From: Gemmiger formicilis
GTDB lineage: Bacteria > Bacillota > Clostridia > Oscillospirales > Ruminococcaceae
Assembly (NCBI RefSeq): GCF_016900095.1
Contig: NZ_JACJJP010000003.1
Span: forward strand, 1-64,000
Length of the DNA stretch: 64,000 nucleotides
Direction: 5' to 3'
Under the pieces are notes generated by a model. The model had not been told where the DNA came from. It ran no database searches and saw only the letters and a list, made by a program, of their open reading frames with translations. Both the position numbers and the translations under genes were made by a program. This document shows positions 1-9,500 of this stretch, piece after piece (positions within the stretch are counted from its first letter, which is position 1; each line of letters opens with the position of its first letter).

Positions 1-1157
1 GCCGGTGCCGGCTGGGCGGCCGCAAAAGGCTGGGGCGCTGCGGGCTGGGCCGCAGCCACCGGCTGGACCGCCACCGCGGCTTCCGGCTGGGTCAGAGAGA
101 AGACCGCCAGTTCCAGCTCGATGCGCTGGTCGGTGCCGCGTGCCATCTTTTCCAGGGCGGAACCGAAGGCGTTGATGGCCCGCACGGCCTGCCGCTGGGG
201 AAAGTCCTTGCGGGCGGCGTAGGCGGCTTCCTCTTCCGGCGATGTGCCGGTAAGCAGCTTTTCGCCCCCGGGCAGGGCACACAGCATCAGGTTGCGGTAA
301 TGTCCGGCCAGCTCCATGCACAGGCGGCGCATATCCACCGACTGCTGGCGCAGCTGGGCAATCTCCTGCAACGCGGTGACCGAATCACCCTTGGCGATGG
401 CATCGCTGATGGCAAACAGATACTGCCGGTCAGTGACACCGGCCATACGGCGGACCAGTTCTTCATCCACCGTGTTGGAGACACCGGCACAGGTATCCAG
501 AATGGAAAGGGCGTCACGCATGGCGCCATCCGCCAGCCGGCCGATGAGTTCCGCCGCGTTGGGGGCCAGATCGATTTTCTCCTGTTCGGCCACATACAGC
601 AGCCGCCCCGCGATGTCCGAAGCGGTGATGCGCTGGAAGTCGTACCGCTGGCAGCGGGACAAAATGGTGGCCGGGACCTTCTGCACCTCGGTGGTGGCCA
701 GAATGAAGATCACATGTTCCGGCGGTTCCTCCATGGTTTTGAGCAGCGCATTGAAGGCGGAGGTGGACAGCATGTGCACCTCGTCGATGATGTAGACCTT
801 GTACTTGCACATGGCAGGCAGGTAGGCGGTCTCATCCCGCAGGTCGCGGATATCATCCACGCTGTTGTTGGAGGCGGCGTCGATTTCGGAGATATCCAGC
901 ACGCTGCCGTCGTCCACACCCTTGCACACCGCACATTTGCCGCAGGGGTCCGGGCTGGAGGTATCCAGGCAGTTGACCGCCTTGGCGAAGATCTTGGCGC
1001 AGGTGGTTTTGCCGGTGCCCCGGGTGCCGGTGAACAGGTAAGCGTGGCCGATGCGTCCGGCGGCAATCTGGTTCTGCAGCGCCGTCACAATGGCTTGCTG
1101 GCCCACCACGTCGGCAAAACGCTGGGGACGCCATTTGCGGTACAATGCACGGTACAC
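1..1157 (-). CDS. dnaX: DNA polymerase III subunits gamma and tau (3' end outside window)
   Basis: Clamp-loader ATPase of the replicative polymerase. The visible 385 codons begin VYRALYRKWRPQ, the standard DnaX opening. They contain a Walker A motif GTRGTGKTT (about residues 44-52), a four-cysteine zinc module around DPCGKCAVC, and the DEVHML Walker B box. The reading frame stays open to base 1, so the C-terminal part (tau region) is missing; the last visible stretch is Ala/Pro/Gln-rich, as expected for the linker after domain III. The start is taken as GTG at 1157 because an AGG-rich ribosome binding site lies about 8 bases before it and homology starts exactly there. The SRP RNA lies just upstream on the same strand, a common neighbour of dnaX. 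No slippery frameshift site is visible in the part present. Confidence 0.95.
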   Translation of the reverse strand, partial: MYRALYRKWRPQRFADVVGQQAIVTALQNQIAAGRIGHAYLFTGTRGTGKTTCAKIFAKAVNCLDTSSPDPCGKCAVCKGVDDGSVLDISEIDAASNNSVDDIRDLRDETAYLPAMCKYKVYIIDEVHMLSTSAFNALLKTMEEPPEHVIFILATTEVQKVPATILSRCQRYDFQRITASDIAGRLLYVAEQEKIDLAPNAAELIGRLADGAMRDALSILDTCAGVSNTVDEELVRRMAGVTDRQYLFAISDAIAKGDSVTALQEIAQLRQQSVDMRRLCMELAGHYRNLMLCALPGGEKLLTGTSPEEEAAYAARKDFPQRQAVRAINAFGSALEKMARGTDQRIELELAVFSLTQPEAAVAVQPVAAAQPAAPQPFAAAQPAP

Positions 1158-1223
1158 GCCAAACACCTGCCTTTCGGAACCGGAAATACAAAAACAAGAG
1201 CACAACCGTGCCCATAACACAAA

Positions 1224-1405
1224 ACGGACAGGGCCGCGCGGGTGTGCCCCGCGGTTGTGCTGTTTTGCATACGGATGCAGGCTTGCCGCAGCACCGGGGC
1301 GCCAACGCTTAATGCTGCTCGGTTCCCCGCCTGACATGGTTCACGCGGTCCCCGCGCACGGGGCCCACATCCGTATGCAAAACAGCGCAAAGTGCCCTGT
1401 CCGCT
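1224..1405 (-). ncRNA. ffs: Signal recognition particle RNA (4.5S/6S type)
   Basis: Read on the minus strand, this stretch folds into one long hairpin. The ends pair as CGGACAGGGC with GCCCTGTCCG (1394-1403 with 1225-1234), and a 19-bp perfect helix follows, containing GCATACGGATG and its complement. The apical part carries the conserved domain IV signature: GTCAGG, a GGAA loop and AGCAGC (about 1314-1340). It binds Ffh to target membrane proteins. An extra GC-rich hairpin sits near the 3' end (about 1234-1256). Exact ends are inferred from the pairing and from the promoter; about 182 nt is longer than the minimal 4.5S form. Confidence 0.9.
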
Positions 1406-1411
1406 TTTGTT

Positions 1412-1440
1412 ATTATACATGATTTGTGCGTCGAATGCAA
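1412..1440 (-). promoter_or_regulatory. Promoter of the SRP RNA
   Basis: Minus-strand TTGCAT (1435-1440), a 17-base spacer and a perfect TATAAT (1412-1417). The predicted start is near 1405, exactly where the SRP RNA helix begins. dnaX may be partly served by readthrough: only a weak GCAC/GTGC stem followed by a T-rich stretch (about 1189-1212) separates the two. Confidence 0.8.
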
Positions 1441-1479
1441 GAGGTCCGCGTCCCCCTGCCCTATTTTGGGTCCGGGGAT

Positions 1480-3885
1480 TTACTTGTCTTCAAACAGCTG
1501 CTTGGCATAGTCGGCGCTGGCCTTGGCATCCTTGGCATAGAAATCCGCCCCGATCTGGTCGGCGAAGGACGGGGTAAGCACCGCGCCGCCCACCATGACC
1601 TTGCAGGGCAGCCCGGCTTTGTGCAGTTCCTCAATGGTGGTCTGCATGCTGGGCACGGTGGTGGTCATCAGAGCTGAAAGCCCCACCAGCGGCGCGCCGG
1701 TTTCCCGCACGGCCTGCACCACCCGCATGGGGTCCACATCCCGGCCCAGGTCGGTGACTTCGTAGCCGTAGTTTTCCAGCACCACCCGCACGATGTTCTT
1801 GCCGATGTCGTGGATATCTCCCTTGACGGTGGCCAGCACGATCTTGCCCTTGCTGACGCTCTTCTGGCCGCTGTTGGCAATGGCCGTCTTGATCACGTCA
1901 AAGGCCGCCTGTGCCGCCGTAGCCGCCTGCAGCAGCTGGGGCAGGAACAGAGTGCCTTTTTCAAAGCCGTCCCCCACCGTGTCCAGGGCGGGGATCAGGG
2001 AAAGGTTGACCACATCCAGGGGTTCCCGGCTCAGCAACGCCTGTTCGGCGGCGGCCCGGGCCTCCCTTTTCAGGCCCCGGCGCACGGCATCGGCCAGCGG
2101 GTCCTCGGCGCCGGAAACCGCAGTTGCCTCCGCACCGGCATTCTTGGAGGTCTGCACCGTCTGAATCTGCTGGTCGGCGTAGGCCTGCACATAGTCGGCG
2201 CAGCGCTCATCCTGGCCGGTGAGCACCCGGAACGCCCGCACGGCAGCCATCATTTCGGGGGTGTTGGGGTTCATGATGGCCAGATCCAGCCCGGCCTGCA
2301 TGGCCAGGGTCAGGAAGGTGGTGTTCATGTACCCGCGGCAGGGCAGGCCGAAGCTGATGTTGGAGACACCCAGCACGGTGCGCACCCCCAGTTCCCGCTT
2401 GCACAGCTCCATGGCCTTGAGGGTTTCGGCGGCGGAATCTTGCTCGGCGGAGACGGTGAGGGTCAGGCAGTCGATGTACACATCTTCCCGGGGGATGCCC
2501 GCGGCGTCGGTGGCGGCCACAATCTTTTGGGCCACCGCAAACCGGCCTTCCGCCGTTTTGGGAATACCGTTCTCGTCCAGGCAGAGGCCCACCACGGCGG
2601 CACCGTACTTTTTGCACAGGGGCAGAATGGCCCGCAGGGATTTTTCCTCCCCGTTGACCGAGTTGACAATGGGCTTGCCGTTATAAATGCGCAGCGCCCG
2701 CTCCAAAGCGGCGGGATCGTTGGAATCCAGCTGCAGGGGCAGGTCGGTGACGGCCTGCAGTTCCCGCACCAGCATTTCCAGGGTGGCGGCTTCATCGATG
2801 CCAGGCAGCCCGGCGTTCACATCCAGCACCTGGGCCCCGGCTTCCGCCTGGGCCACGGCCTGGGCGCAGGCATAGCCGCTGTCCCCTTCCCGCAAAGCCT
2901 GCTGCAGCCGCTTTTTGCCGGTGGGGTTGATGCGCTCGCCCACCACCGTGATGCCTTCCACCTCCACGCAGCGCACAGGGGTGCACAGGCGGCTGCGGCG
3001 CACCGGTACCTTCTGGGCCGGGGTCAGCTCCGCAAAGGCCGCCCGCAGTTTCTGAATATATTCGGGGGTGGTGCCGCAGCAGCCGCCCACCATCGAGATG
3101 CCGGCCGCCGCGTAAGGCATCATCTGTTCCACAAACCCGTCGGCGGTCAGATCGTAGCTGCCGTCGGGGTTGGGCAGGCCCGCATTGGGCTTGACGAACA
3201 CCGGCATACCGGCGGGCACCACCCGGCACAGCCGCTTGGCAAAGGGCAGAATCTCATCAGGGCCCAGAGAACAGTTGATGCCCACGGCATCCACGCCCAG
3301 ACCCGCCGCGGTGATGCCGAAGCTTTCCACCGTGCAGCCGGTGAAGGTACGGCCCCTGCTTTCAAAGCTCATGGATGCCAGTACCGGCAGGGTGCTGTTC
3401 TCCCTGGCGGCCAAAACGGCAGCTTTCAGCTCGTACAGGTCGGTCATGGTCTCGATGACAATGAGGTCCGCGCCGGCCTGCACACCCGCCCGCACAATTT
3501 CGGCAAAACGGGCACAGGCATCCTCAAAGGACAGGGTGCCGGTGGGAGCCAGCAGTTCCCCCAAAGGCCCGATGTCCAGTGCCACCAGGGCCCCGTAAGG
3601 CTGGGCGGCACGGCGGGCGCAGGCAATGGAAGCCTCAATGGTCTGGGCGGCGGTATAGCCGGTACCGGTCAGTTTCTGCTCATTGGCGCCGAAGGTGTTG
3701 GCGTACAAGATGTCGGCCCCGGCAGCGGCATATTCCCGGTGGATGGCCTCCAGGGTATCGGGCATCAGGAAGGCCGCCAGCTCCGGCTTCTGGCCGGGCT
3801 GCAGCCCCCGTTTCTGCAGTTGGGTGCCAAGGCCGCCGTCCAGAAAGACAAAACGGCGGCGGGCAAAAATTTCCTCAATCGTCAC
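1480..3885 (-). CDS. metH: Cobalamin-dependent methionine synthase, core protein without reactivation domain
   Basis: Transfers the methyl group of 5-methyltetrahydrofolate through cobalamin to homocysteine, giving methionine. Domains in order: homocysteine-binding barrel (about 1-290) with zinc cysteines in GINCS (about 202) and GGCCGTT (about 268); pterin-binding barrel (about 310-580); cobalamin cap and Rossmann domain (about 600-801) with the cobalt-ligating GDIHDIG motif (about 690). At 801 residues it stops where the C-terminal SAM-binding reactivation domain of E. coli MetH (1227 residues) would start; that domain is supplied by the preceding gene, which overlaps by 11 bases. The start is GTG at 3885, behind AGAGGGGG. 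Third gene of metF - reactivation subunit - metH; no terminator is evident after it. Confidence 0.95.
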   Translation of the reverse strand: MTIEEIFARRRFVFLDGGLGTQLQKRGLQPGQKPELAAFLMPDTLEAIHREYAAAGADILYANTFGANEQKLTGTGYTAAQTIEASIACARRAAQPYGALVALDIGPLGELLAPTGTLSFEDACARFAEIVRAGVQAGADLIVIETMTDLYELKAAVLAARENSTLPVLASMSFESRGRTFTGCTVESFGITAAGLGVDAVGINCSLGPDEILPFAKRLCRVVPAGMPVFVKPNAGLPNPDGSYDLTADGFVEQMMPYAAAGISMVGGCCGTTPEYIQKLRAAFAELTPAQKVPVRRSRLCTPVRCVEVEGITVVGERINPTGKKRLQQALREGDSGYACAQAVAQAEAGAQVLDVNAGLPGIDEAATLEMLVRELQAVTDLPLQLDSNDPAALERALRIYNGKPIVNSVNGEEKSLRAILPLCKKYGAAVVGLCLDENGIPKTAEGRFAVAQKIVAATDAAGIPREDVYIDCLTLTVSAEQDSAAETLKAMELCKRELGVRTVLGVSNISFGLPCRGYMNTTFLTLAMQAGLDLAIMNPNTPEMMAAVRAFRVLTGQDERCADYVQAYADQQIQTVQTSKNAGAEATAVSGAEDPLADAVRRGLKREARAAAEQALLSREPLDVVNLSLIPALDTVGDGFEKGTLFLPQLLQAATAAQAAFDVIKTAIANSGQKSVSKGKIVLATVKGDIHDIGKNIVRVVLENYGYEVTDLGRDVDPMRVVQAVRETGAPLVGLSALMTTTVPSMQTTIEELHKAGLPCKVMVGGAVLTPSFADQIGADFYAKDAKASADYAKQLFEDK

Positions 3886-4531
3886 AGGTCATCCCCCTCT
3901 TTCGGTAAGCGCAGGTTTCCCGCAGCAGGCAGTGGCCGCATCCGGCCCGGGCCCCGGTGACCGGGTGATCAGCGGTGCCCAGGATGGCGGTCACGCTCTT
4001 GCGCGGCGTGAGCAGATGCTGGGGTGTCACGGCCAGTCCCAGCCCCCGCACCGTATCCAGTGCCAGGCACAGATCATGCTGCAGAGTCAGCGGACAGTCG
4101 CCGTAGCCCGGCGAATACCGCCCGGTCAGAAACAGCCCCTGCTCCCGGGCCCAGCGACGGGCTTCGGCTTCCACATCGTCGCACAGTCCGTCCATCACGG
4201 CGGAGGCGGTGGCGTCCGTCGCCGCACCCAGGGCAATATCCGACAGTTCCAGGCGGCGAATCAAGGCATCCGCCCCACTGCCCAGGGTGACGGCCATGAG
4301 AACCAGGCCGCTGCATCCCTGCAGGTGCCGGGCCAGGTCCGTGCCCGCATCGGTCAGGTCCAATGCCGCCGGGGGCAGCGCCCGCCAGATCCCCCGGGGC
4401 GTGGCGGCCTGGCGCAGTTTGGCTTCGGCGGTGTCCAGCAGTTCGGTAGTGGCCTGGTCGGGCGTCCAGCCCGCCGCCCCCAGATACCGCAGCACGGTGC
4501 GGCGGTCCGCCGCATGGTAGGCAAGTTCCAT
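3875..4531 (-). CDS. Methionine synthase reactivation subunit (MetH activation-domain protein)
   Basis: A 218-residue protein resembling the C-terminal activation domain of MetH. That domain binds S-adenosylmethionine and re-methylates cobalamin after accidental oxidation. The family motif appears as RYSPGYGDCPL (about residues 139-149). The C-terminus has a cysteine cluster (CGHC, then C at the end of two further short spacings, residues about 195-216), which is typical of the stand-alone clostridial form. It ends inside the start of metH (11-base overlap), so the two are probably made together, and metF lies 23 bases upstream. The role follows from homology and position; the function of the cysteines is not shown by the sequence. 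Confidence 0.85.
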   Translation of the reverse strand: MELAYHAADRRTVLRYLGAAGWTPDQATTELLDTAEAKLRQAATPRGIWRALPPAALDLTDAGTDLARHLQGCSGLVLMAVTLGSGADALIRRLELSDIALGAATDATASAVMDGLCDDVEAEARRWAREQGLFLTGRYSPGYGDCPLTLQHDLCLALDTVRGLGLAVTPQHLLTPRKSVTAILGTADHPVTGARAGCGHCLLRETCAYRKRGMTCDD

Positions 4532-4554
4532 GGTAGTTGTTTTACGCTGCCCTC

Positions 4555-5418
4555 TTACAGCAGGTCGCGGATTCCTTCGTACACGGCCACGGCCACTTCG
4601 GGGTCGTTCATGGCATACAGATGCACGCCGTCGGCGCCGCCCTCGATCAGGTCCCGCATCTGGTTGACGGCATACTCGATGCCCGCCTTGCGCAAGGATT
4701 CGGGATCGTCCTGCCAGCGGGAGATCATGCGGGTGAAGGCGGAGGGCAGGCTAGCACTGGACAGGGCCACGGTGCGCTCGATCTGGGAGCGGCGCACGAT
4801 GGGCATGACACCGGCGGACACCGGCAGGGTGATGCCGGCGCGGCGGGCCAGGTTCAGGAAACGGTAGAATTTGCCGTTGTCAAAGAACAGCTGGGTCAGC
4901 AGATGAGAGGCACCCGCCTCCTGCTTGTGACGCAGGTTTTCCACGTCAGCGGCCAGGCTGGGGGCTTCGGGATGGCCTTCGGGATAGCAGGCGGCGTGGA
5001 TGTCAAATTCCGGCTTGGTCTGCCACACAAAGGCAGCCAGGTCGCTGGCGTGGTGGAAATCCGGGCTTTCGGGCCGGGCGGGGGTGCGGTCTCCCCGCAG
5101 GGTCAGCACATTGCGCACGCCGGCTTCATCCAACTCCTCCAGCAAAGCCGCTGCCTTGGCGCGGTCGCTGCCCATGCACAGGATATGGGCCAGGGGTTCC
5201 ACCCCCAGTTCATTTTTCAGAAAGCGGGCCACCTCTACGGTGGAGACTCCGCCGGCGGAACCGCCGGCGCCGTAAGTAACGCTGATAAAATCGGGATGCA
5301 GCGTTTCCATGGTGCGCAGGGCATCCTTCATGCGCTCAAAGCGCACGGTCTCTTTGGGCGGGAAGCATTCGATGGAAAACACACAGGGTTTGCGCTTGAA
5401 CATCTGCGAAATGAGCAT
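4555..5418 (-). CDS. metF: 5,10-methylenetetrahydrofolate reductase
   Basis: FAD-dependent reduction of methylene-THF to methyl-THF, the methyl donor for the MetH encoded just downstream. The 287-residue protein has the family opening with the catalytic glutamate in SIECFPPK (about residues 14-21), then SVTYGAGGS and a LRGD segment (about 108-112). Its length is normal for bacterial MetF. Start ATG is preceded by AAAGGAGAA at good spacing. No SAM riboswitch or T-box is visible in the 83 bases before it. Confidence 0.95.
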   Translation of the reverse strand: MLISQMFKRKPCVFSIECFPPKETVRFERMKDALRTMETLHPDFISVTYGAGGSAGGVSTVEVARFLKNELGVEPLAHILCMGSDRAKAAALLEELDEAGVRNVLTLRGDRTPARPESPDFHHASDLAAFVWQTKPEFDIHAACYPEGHPEAPSLAADVENLRHKQEAGASHLLTQLFFDNGKFYRFLNLARRAGITLPVSAGVMPIVRRSQIERTVALSSASLPSAFTRMISRWQDDPESLRKAGIEYAVNQMRDLIEGGADGVHLYAMNDPEVAVAVYEGIRDLL

Positions 5419-5457
5419 GTTTCTTCTCCTTTGGCCTGTATGGCGAAAATACGGCCC

Positions 5458-5478
5458 GCCCGCCGAAAACAGGCGGGC
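5458..5478 (-). terminator. Possible weak terminator between the MBL gene and metF
   Basis: Minus-strand stem GCCCGCC / GGCGGGC with a 7-base loop, followed a few bases later by TATTTT. It would separate the ftsK-MBL transcript from the met genes. The T-tract is short and displaced, so termination may be partial. Confidence 0.45.
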
Positions 5479-5501
5479 AGGACCGGGATAACATATACAA
5501 A

Positions 5502-6521
5502 TCAGGCGGCCGGGGCCAGCGGTTCCTCGGTCTGGACGGACGAAGTCTGTACCCGCCAGCTGCCGTCGGCCTGACCGGTCACCGTGACGGTGCCTTGTTC
5601 GTCGGTGCGGTAGACGGTAATGCCGTTTTGGGCAAAACGGTCCATGACTTCGGCGTGGGGATGGCCGTATTCATTGTCCAGCCCGCAGCTGACCACCGCC
5701 ACCTGCGGCCGCACCAGGGACAGCAGTGACTGGGTGTTGGAGGTGCTGGACCCGTGGTGGCCTGCCTTGAACAGGGTGGACGACAGGCTGCCGCCGCTGG
5801 TGAGAATCAGTTCTTCCTCCGCGTCGGCCTCGGCGTCCCCGGTGCACAGATAGGAAAACTGGCCCAGCTCATACCGAAGGCACAGAGAGGTATCGTTGAG
5901 ATTTACATCTTCCTTGTCGTCGGGCATCAGGCCGGTGTACAGCACCGTGAGGGTTCCCTCCCCCACTGTCTGCTGCCAGCCAAGCTCCGCCTGCACGCAG
6001 GGCGTGCCGGTTTTCTCGGCGGCCTGCAGCACACGGCCCAACAGGCCGCTTTCGGTATCGGAGGCAGAAAGATCCGGCAAAAGCAGGGTTTCCACCTCAA
6101 AATTTTCCAGCACATCCTCCATACCGCCGATGTGGTCGGCGTGGGGATGGGTCATGACCACCAGGTCCAGGGTCTGCACCCCGCCGGCCCACAGATCTTC
6201 CACCAGGGTATCGGCACTTTGCTGGGTACCGGCGTCGATAAGGCAATATTCCCCGCCGGAAGAAATGAGCACGGAATCCCCCTGCCCCACATCCAGAAAG
6301 GTCACGGTCGCCTGTCCCTCCTGCGGGGTCTGCAGGTCCGGCGCAGGACTTTCCAGGCCGAAGCTTTCGTACAGCTCCGACCAGTCGGGCAGAATCCCCT
6401 GGCCACCATAGGTATCGATGGCCCAGGATCCCACCGCCAGCAACACGGCGCAGATCACCCCCAGCACCACCGTGCGGGTGGACAGTTCCGGGACCGGACC
6501 GTTGCCGCCCCGCTTAGCCAT
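5502..6521 (-). CDS. Membrane-anchored metallo-beta-lactamase-fold protein, ComEC C-domain type
   Basis: 339 residues. One N-terminal membrane segment (about 17-37), a short linker, then a metallo-beta-lactamase domain starting VTFLDVGQGDSVLI with the metal site THPHADHIGG (about 122-131). This matches the C-terminal hydrolase domain of the competence protein ComEC and its stand-alone relatives. The multi-spanning channel domain of ComEC is absent, so this is not a full DNA uptake channel; an extracytoplasmic phosphodiesterase or nuclease role is inference. Its ATG overlaps the stop of ftsK by 8 bases, indicating translational coupling. A Pro/Gln-rich linker lies between membrane segment and domain. 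Confidence 0.8.
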   Translation of the reverse strand: MAKRGGNGPVPELSTRTVVLGVICAVLLAVGSWAIDTYGGQGILPDWSELYESFGLESPAPDLQTPQEGQATVTFLDVGQGDSVLISSGGEYCLIDAGTQQSADTLVEDLWAGGVQTLDLVVMTHPHADHIGGMEDVLENFEVETLLLPDLSASDTESGLLGRVLQAAEKTGTPCVQAELGWQQTVGEGTLTVLYTGLMPDDKEDVNLNDTSLCLRYELGQFSYLCTGDAEADAEEELILTSGGSLSSTLFKAGHHGSSTSNTQSLLSLVRPQVAVVSCGLDNEYGHPHAEVMDRFAQNGITVYRTDEQGTVTVTGQADGSWRVQTSSVQTEEPLAPAA

Positions 6522-9500
6522 CGTACCCGGCAGAGAGCTTGCGCTCCTGCCACTGGGCCTGGGTTACCAGAACGGCGCGGGGCTTGGCACCCTCATAGGG
6601 GCCGATGACCCCTTCCTGCTCCATCTGGTCCATGATGCGGGCAGCGCGGGCATAGCCCAGCTTGCAGCGGCGCTGCAAAAGACTGGTGGATGCCTGGCCG
6701 GCTTCGATCACACATTCCACTGCCTGTTCGAACATGGGGTCACGGGTGTTGTCGCCGTCCTCGCTGTCACCGCCCTTGCCGCCCTTTTCGGCCACGGCAC
6801 GGCGTTCCATCTCGGCGATCATCTCTTCGTCGTACTGTTCGGAGCTGGTGGACTTGATGAAGTTCAGCACCGCGCTGATCTCCTCGTCGGTGACATAGGT
6901 GCCCTGCACACGCACGGGCTTGGCCGCACCCACCGGCAGGAATAGCATATCACCGTTGCCCAGCAGCTTTTCGGCGCCGCCGGAGTCCAGAATGGTGCGG
7001 GAGTCGATCTGGCTGGACACCGCAAAGGCGATCCGGCTGGGGATGTTGGCCTTGATCAGACCGGTGATGACGTCCACGCTGGGACGCTGGGTGGCCACGA
7101 TCAGGTGGATGCCCGCGGCACGGGCCTTCTGGGCGATGCGGCAGATATAATCTTCCACTTCCTTGCCGGCCACCATCATCAGGTCGGCCAGCTCGTCGAT
7201 CACAATGGCGATATAGGGCAGATGTTCCATGCCGGGGTTCTGCTTGGCCAGTTTGTTGTAGCTCTTGATGTCACGGACGTTGTTTTCGGCAAAGAGCTTG
7301 TAGCGGCGTTCCATCTCCGCCACCGAGGCTCCCAGGGCACCGGCCGCTTTGCGGGGTTCGGTGACCACCGGCATGAGCAGGTGGGGAATGCCGTTGTATT
7401 CCGCCAGTTCCACCACCTTGGGGTCGATGAGGATGAGCTTGACATCCTCCGGCCCGGATCGGAACAGGAAGCTGATGATGATGGAGTTGACGCACACCGA
7501 CTTGCCGCTGCCGGTGGAGCCGGCAATGAGCAGGTGGGGCATCTTGCACAGGTCCGCCACCTGGGCCTGGCCGGCAATGTCCTTGCCCAGGGCCATGGTC
7601 AGGGGGCTGCGCATATTGATATAGCTCTGAGCCTCAAACACGCTGCGGATGTTGACGGTGGAACGGATCTTGTTGGGCACCTCGATACCCACGGCGGGTT
7701 TGCCGGGGATGGGGGCCTCGATCCGCACGCCGGCGGTGGCCAGGTTCAGGGCAATATCATCGGCCAGGCTGGTGATCCGGCTGACCTTGATGCCCGCCTG
7801 GGGCTGCAGCTCATACCGGGTTACCGACGGGCCGCGGCAGATGTCCAGGATCTTGGTCTTGACCCCGAAGCTGTCCAGGGTATTGACCAGAATATCGGCG
7901 TTGCGCTTCATCTCCCGCACCGCACCGCTCTCGTCCTCGGGGCGGTTAGCGTTGAACAGGTTCAAGGAAGGATAGCAGTAGGGCTGATGTTCCTTCTGCA
8001 CCATGGCCAGGGCCTTGGCTTCCGGGGTCTGGGTGATGGGCACGGGACTGGAGATGGGGGCCGATGCGGAGTTGCCCACCTCCGCGCTGACCCGCAGGCG
8101 TCCGGCTGGCGCGGGCTGGTTGGCAGGCAGGGGTGCGCCGGACGCAGAAGGTCTCGCGGGCGCCGGCGCCGGTGCGGCGGCTCGGCCGCTGAGCAGATCG
8201 GACACCGGAATGCCCGCGTTCCAGGCGGCGGCCGCCGGGTCGATCATCTCGTCGTCCTCTTCGTCAAAGTTACCGCCCAGGGTGGGAATGGCCGTTGCCG
8301 GGGCAGTCTGTGCCACAGCCGGCTGCGGCGCCGCAGGCTGCGGCTGCGCCATCTGGGAAAGGTCCAAGGTGGTGGCAAAGCCCTCCTCCTGGGCAGGCAG
8401 ATCCAGATGCACTTCGGAGGAAACATCCTGCCGCACCGCAGGCTGCTGCGGCGGCACCGTATTCATGGCGCGGTTGATCAGGGCGTCCAGCTCGCTCTCG
8501 CTGGCCTGCACCACTTCGGGCTCCTCTTCCGGCTGGGGTTCCAGGCGAAGTTCAAAGTCCTCTTCCGGTTCCGGCTGATGCACCGGCTCAGGAGCGGGCG
8601 ACGCCTTTTTCTTGCGTCCCAACTGTTCCAGCGGGTCCAGACCGAAGGTGCCGCCGGGACCGATCTCCACCTTTTGCAGCGGATCATGGCTGACCGCATT
8701 TTCCAGGGCACGGGTGGAGGCATCGGGACCCAGGTCCACATCAAAGTCGGGGCGATAGGCCGTCTGCGGCGCCACAGGCTGCGCTTTGGCGGCAGGCTGG
8801 GGGGTCGCAGCCGCCGGGGCCGCCGCATTCTTGCGGGCCTTTTCTTCCTGCTCCAGGTAGGGTTCCACATCGAAGGCCGGATGCTGGGCCGGCTGGGGCT
8901 GACGAGGCAACGTGCCGGTCAGGTTTTCGATGGGTTCCTCCTCGGGCGACTGGCCGAACAGCGGGGTGTCGTAGGCAGTGGCCTCGGCACGGCGGGCGGC
9001 CTGGCTGTCCTCATACTTCTGCATGGTCTGGGAGACGAACCGTACCACATCCGCCGGGGTCAGGGCAAAGAAGACCATCAGTCCCATGGCGAACAGCAGC
9101 AACATGACGATGTTGGCGCCGGGGCGGCCGAAGAGAACCAGCAGCAGAGCACCGGCCCCGCCCAGCACACCGCCGGACCAGAACCGGGTATGCCCCCAGT
9201 TGAACAGCATCTTGATGATATCCCAGGCGGTGGATTCGTGTACCGCGAACTTGGAGAACACCACCGGGAAGCTGGCGCCCACTACCCCCATCAGGACCAT
9301 CTTGGCCACAAAAACACCCACGCGATACCCGGATGCCACCAGATAGGCCAGATACAGTAAAAACGGGCCGAGAATATAGGTCATGATGCCGAAGGTGCCG
9401 AACAGGGCATTGCGCATCTGCAGCCAGAACGCCTGGCCGCGCACCAGCACCAATGCGATTACCAGCAGGCCGAGCCCGGCCAAAAGCACACTTCTGCCCA

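Noticed and set aside
1480-3885. metH as a truncated, damaged gene
   Set aside because: The missing domain is encoded intact by the overlapping upstream gene, a recognised split form.
5502-6521. Calling the MBL-fold gene comEC
   Set aside because: The multi-spanning competence channel domain is absent; only the hydrolase domain with one membrane anchor is present.
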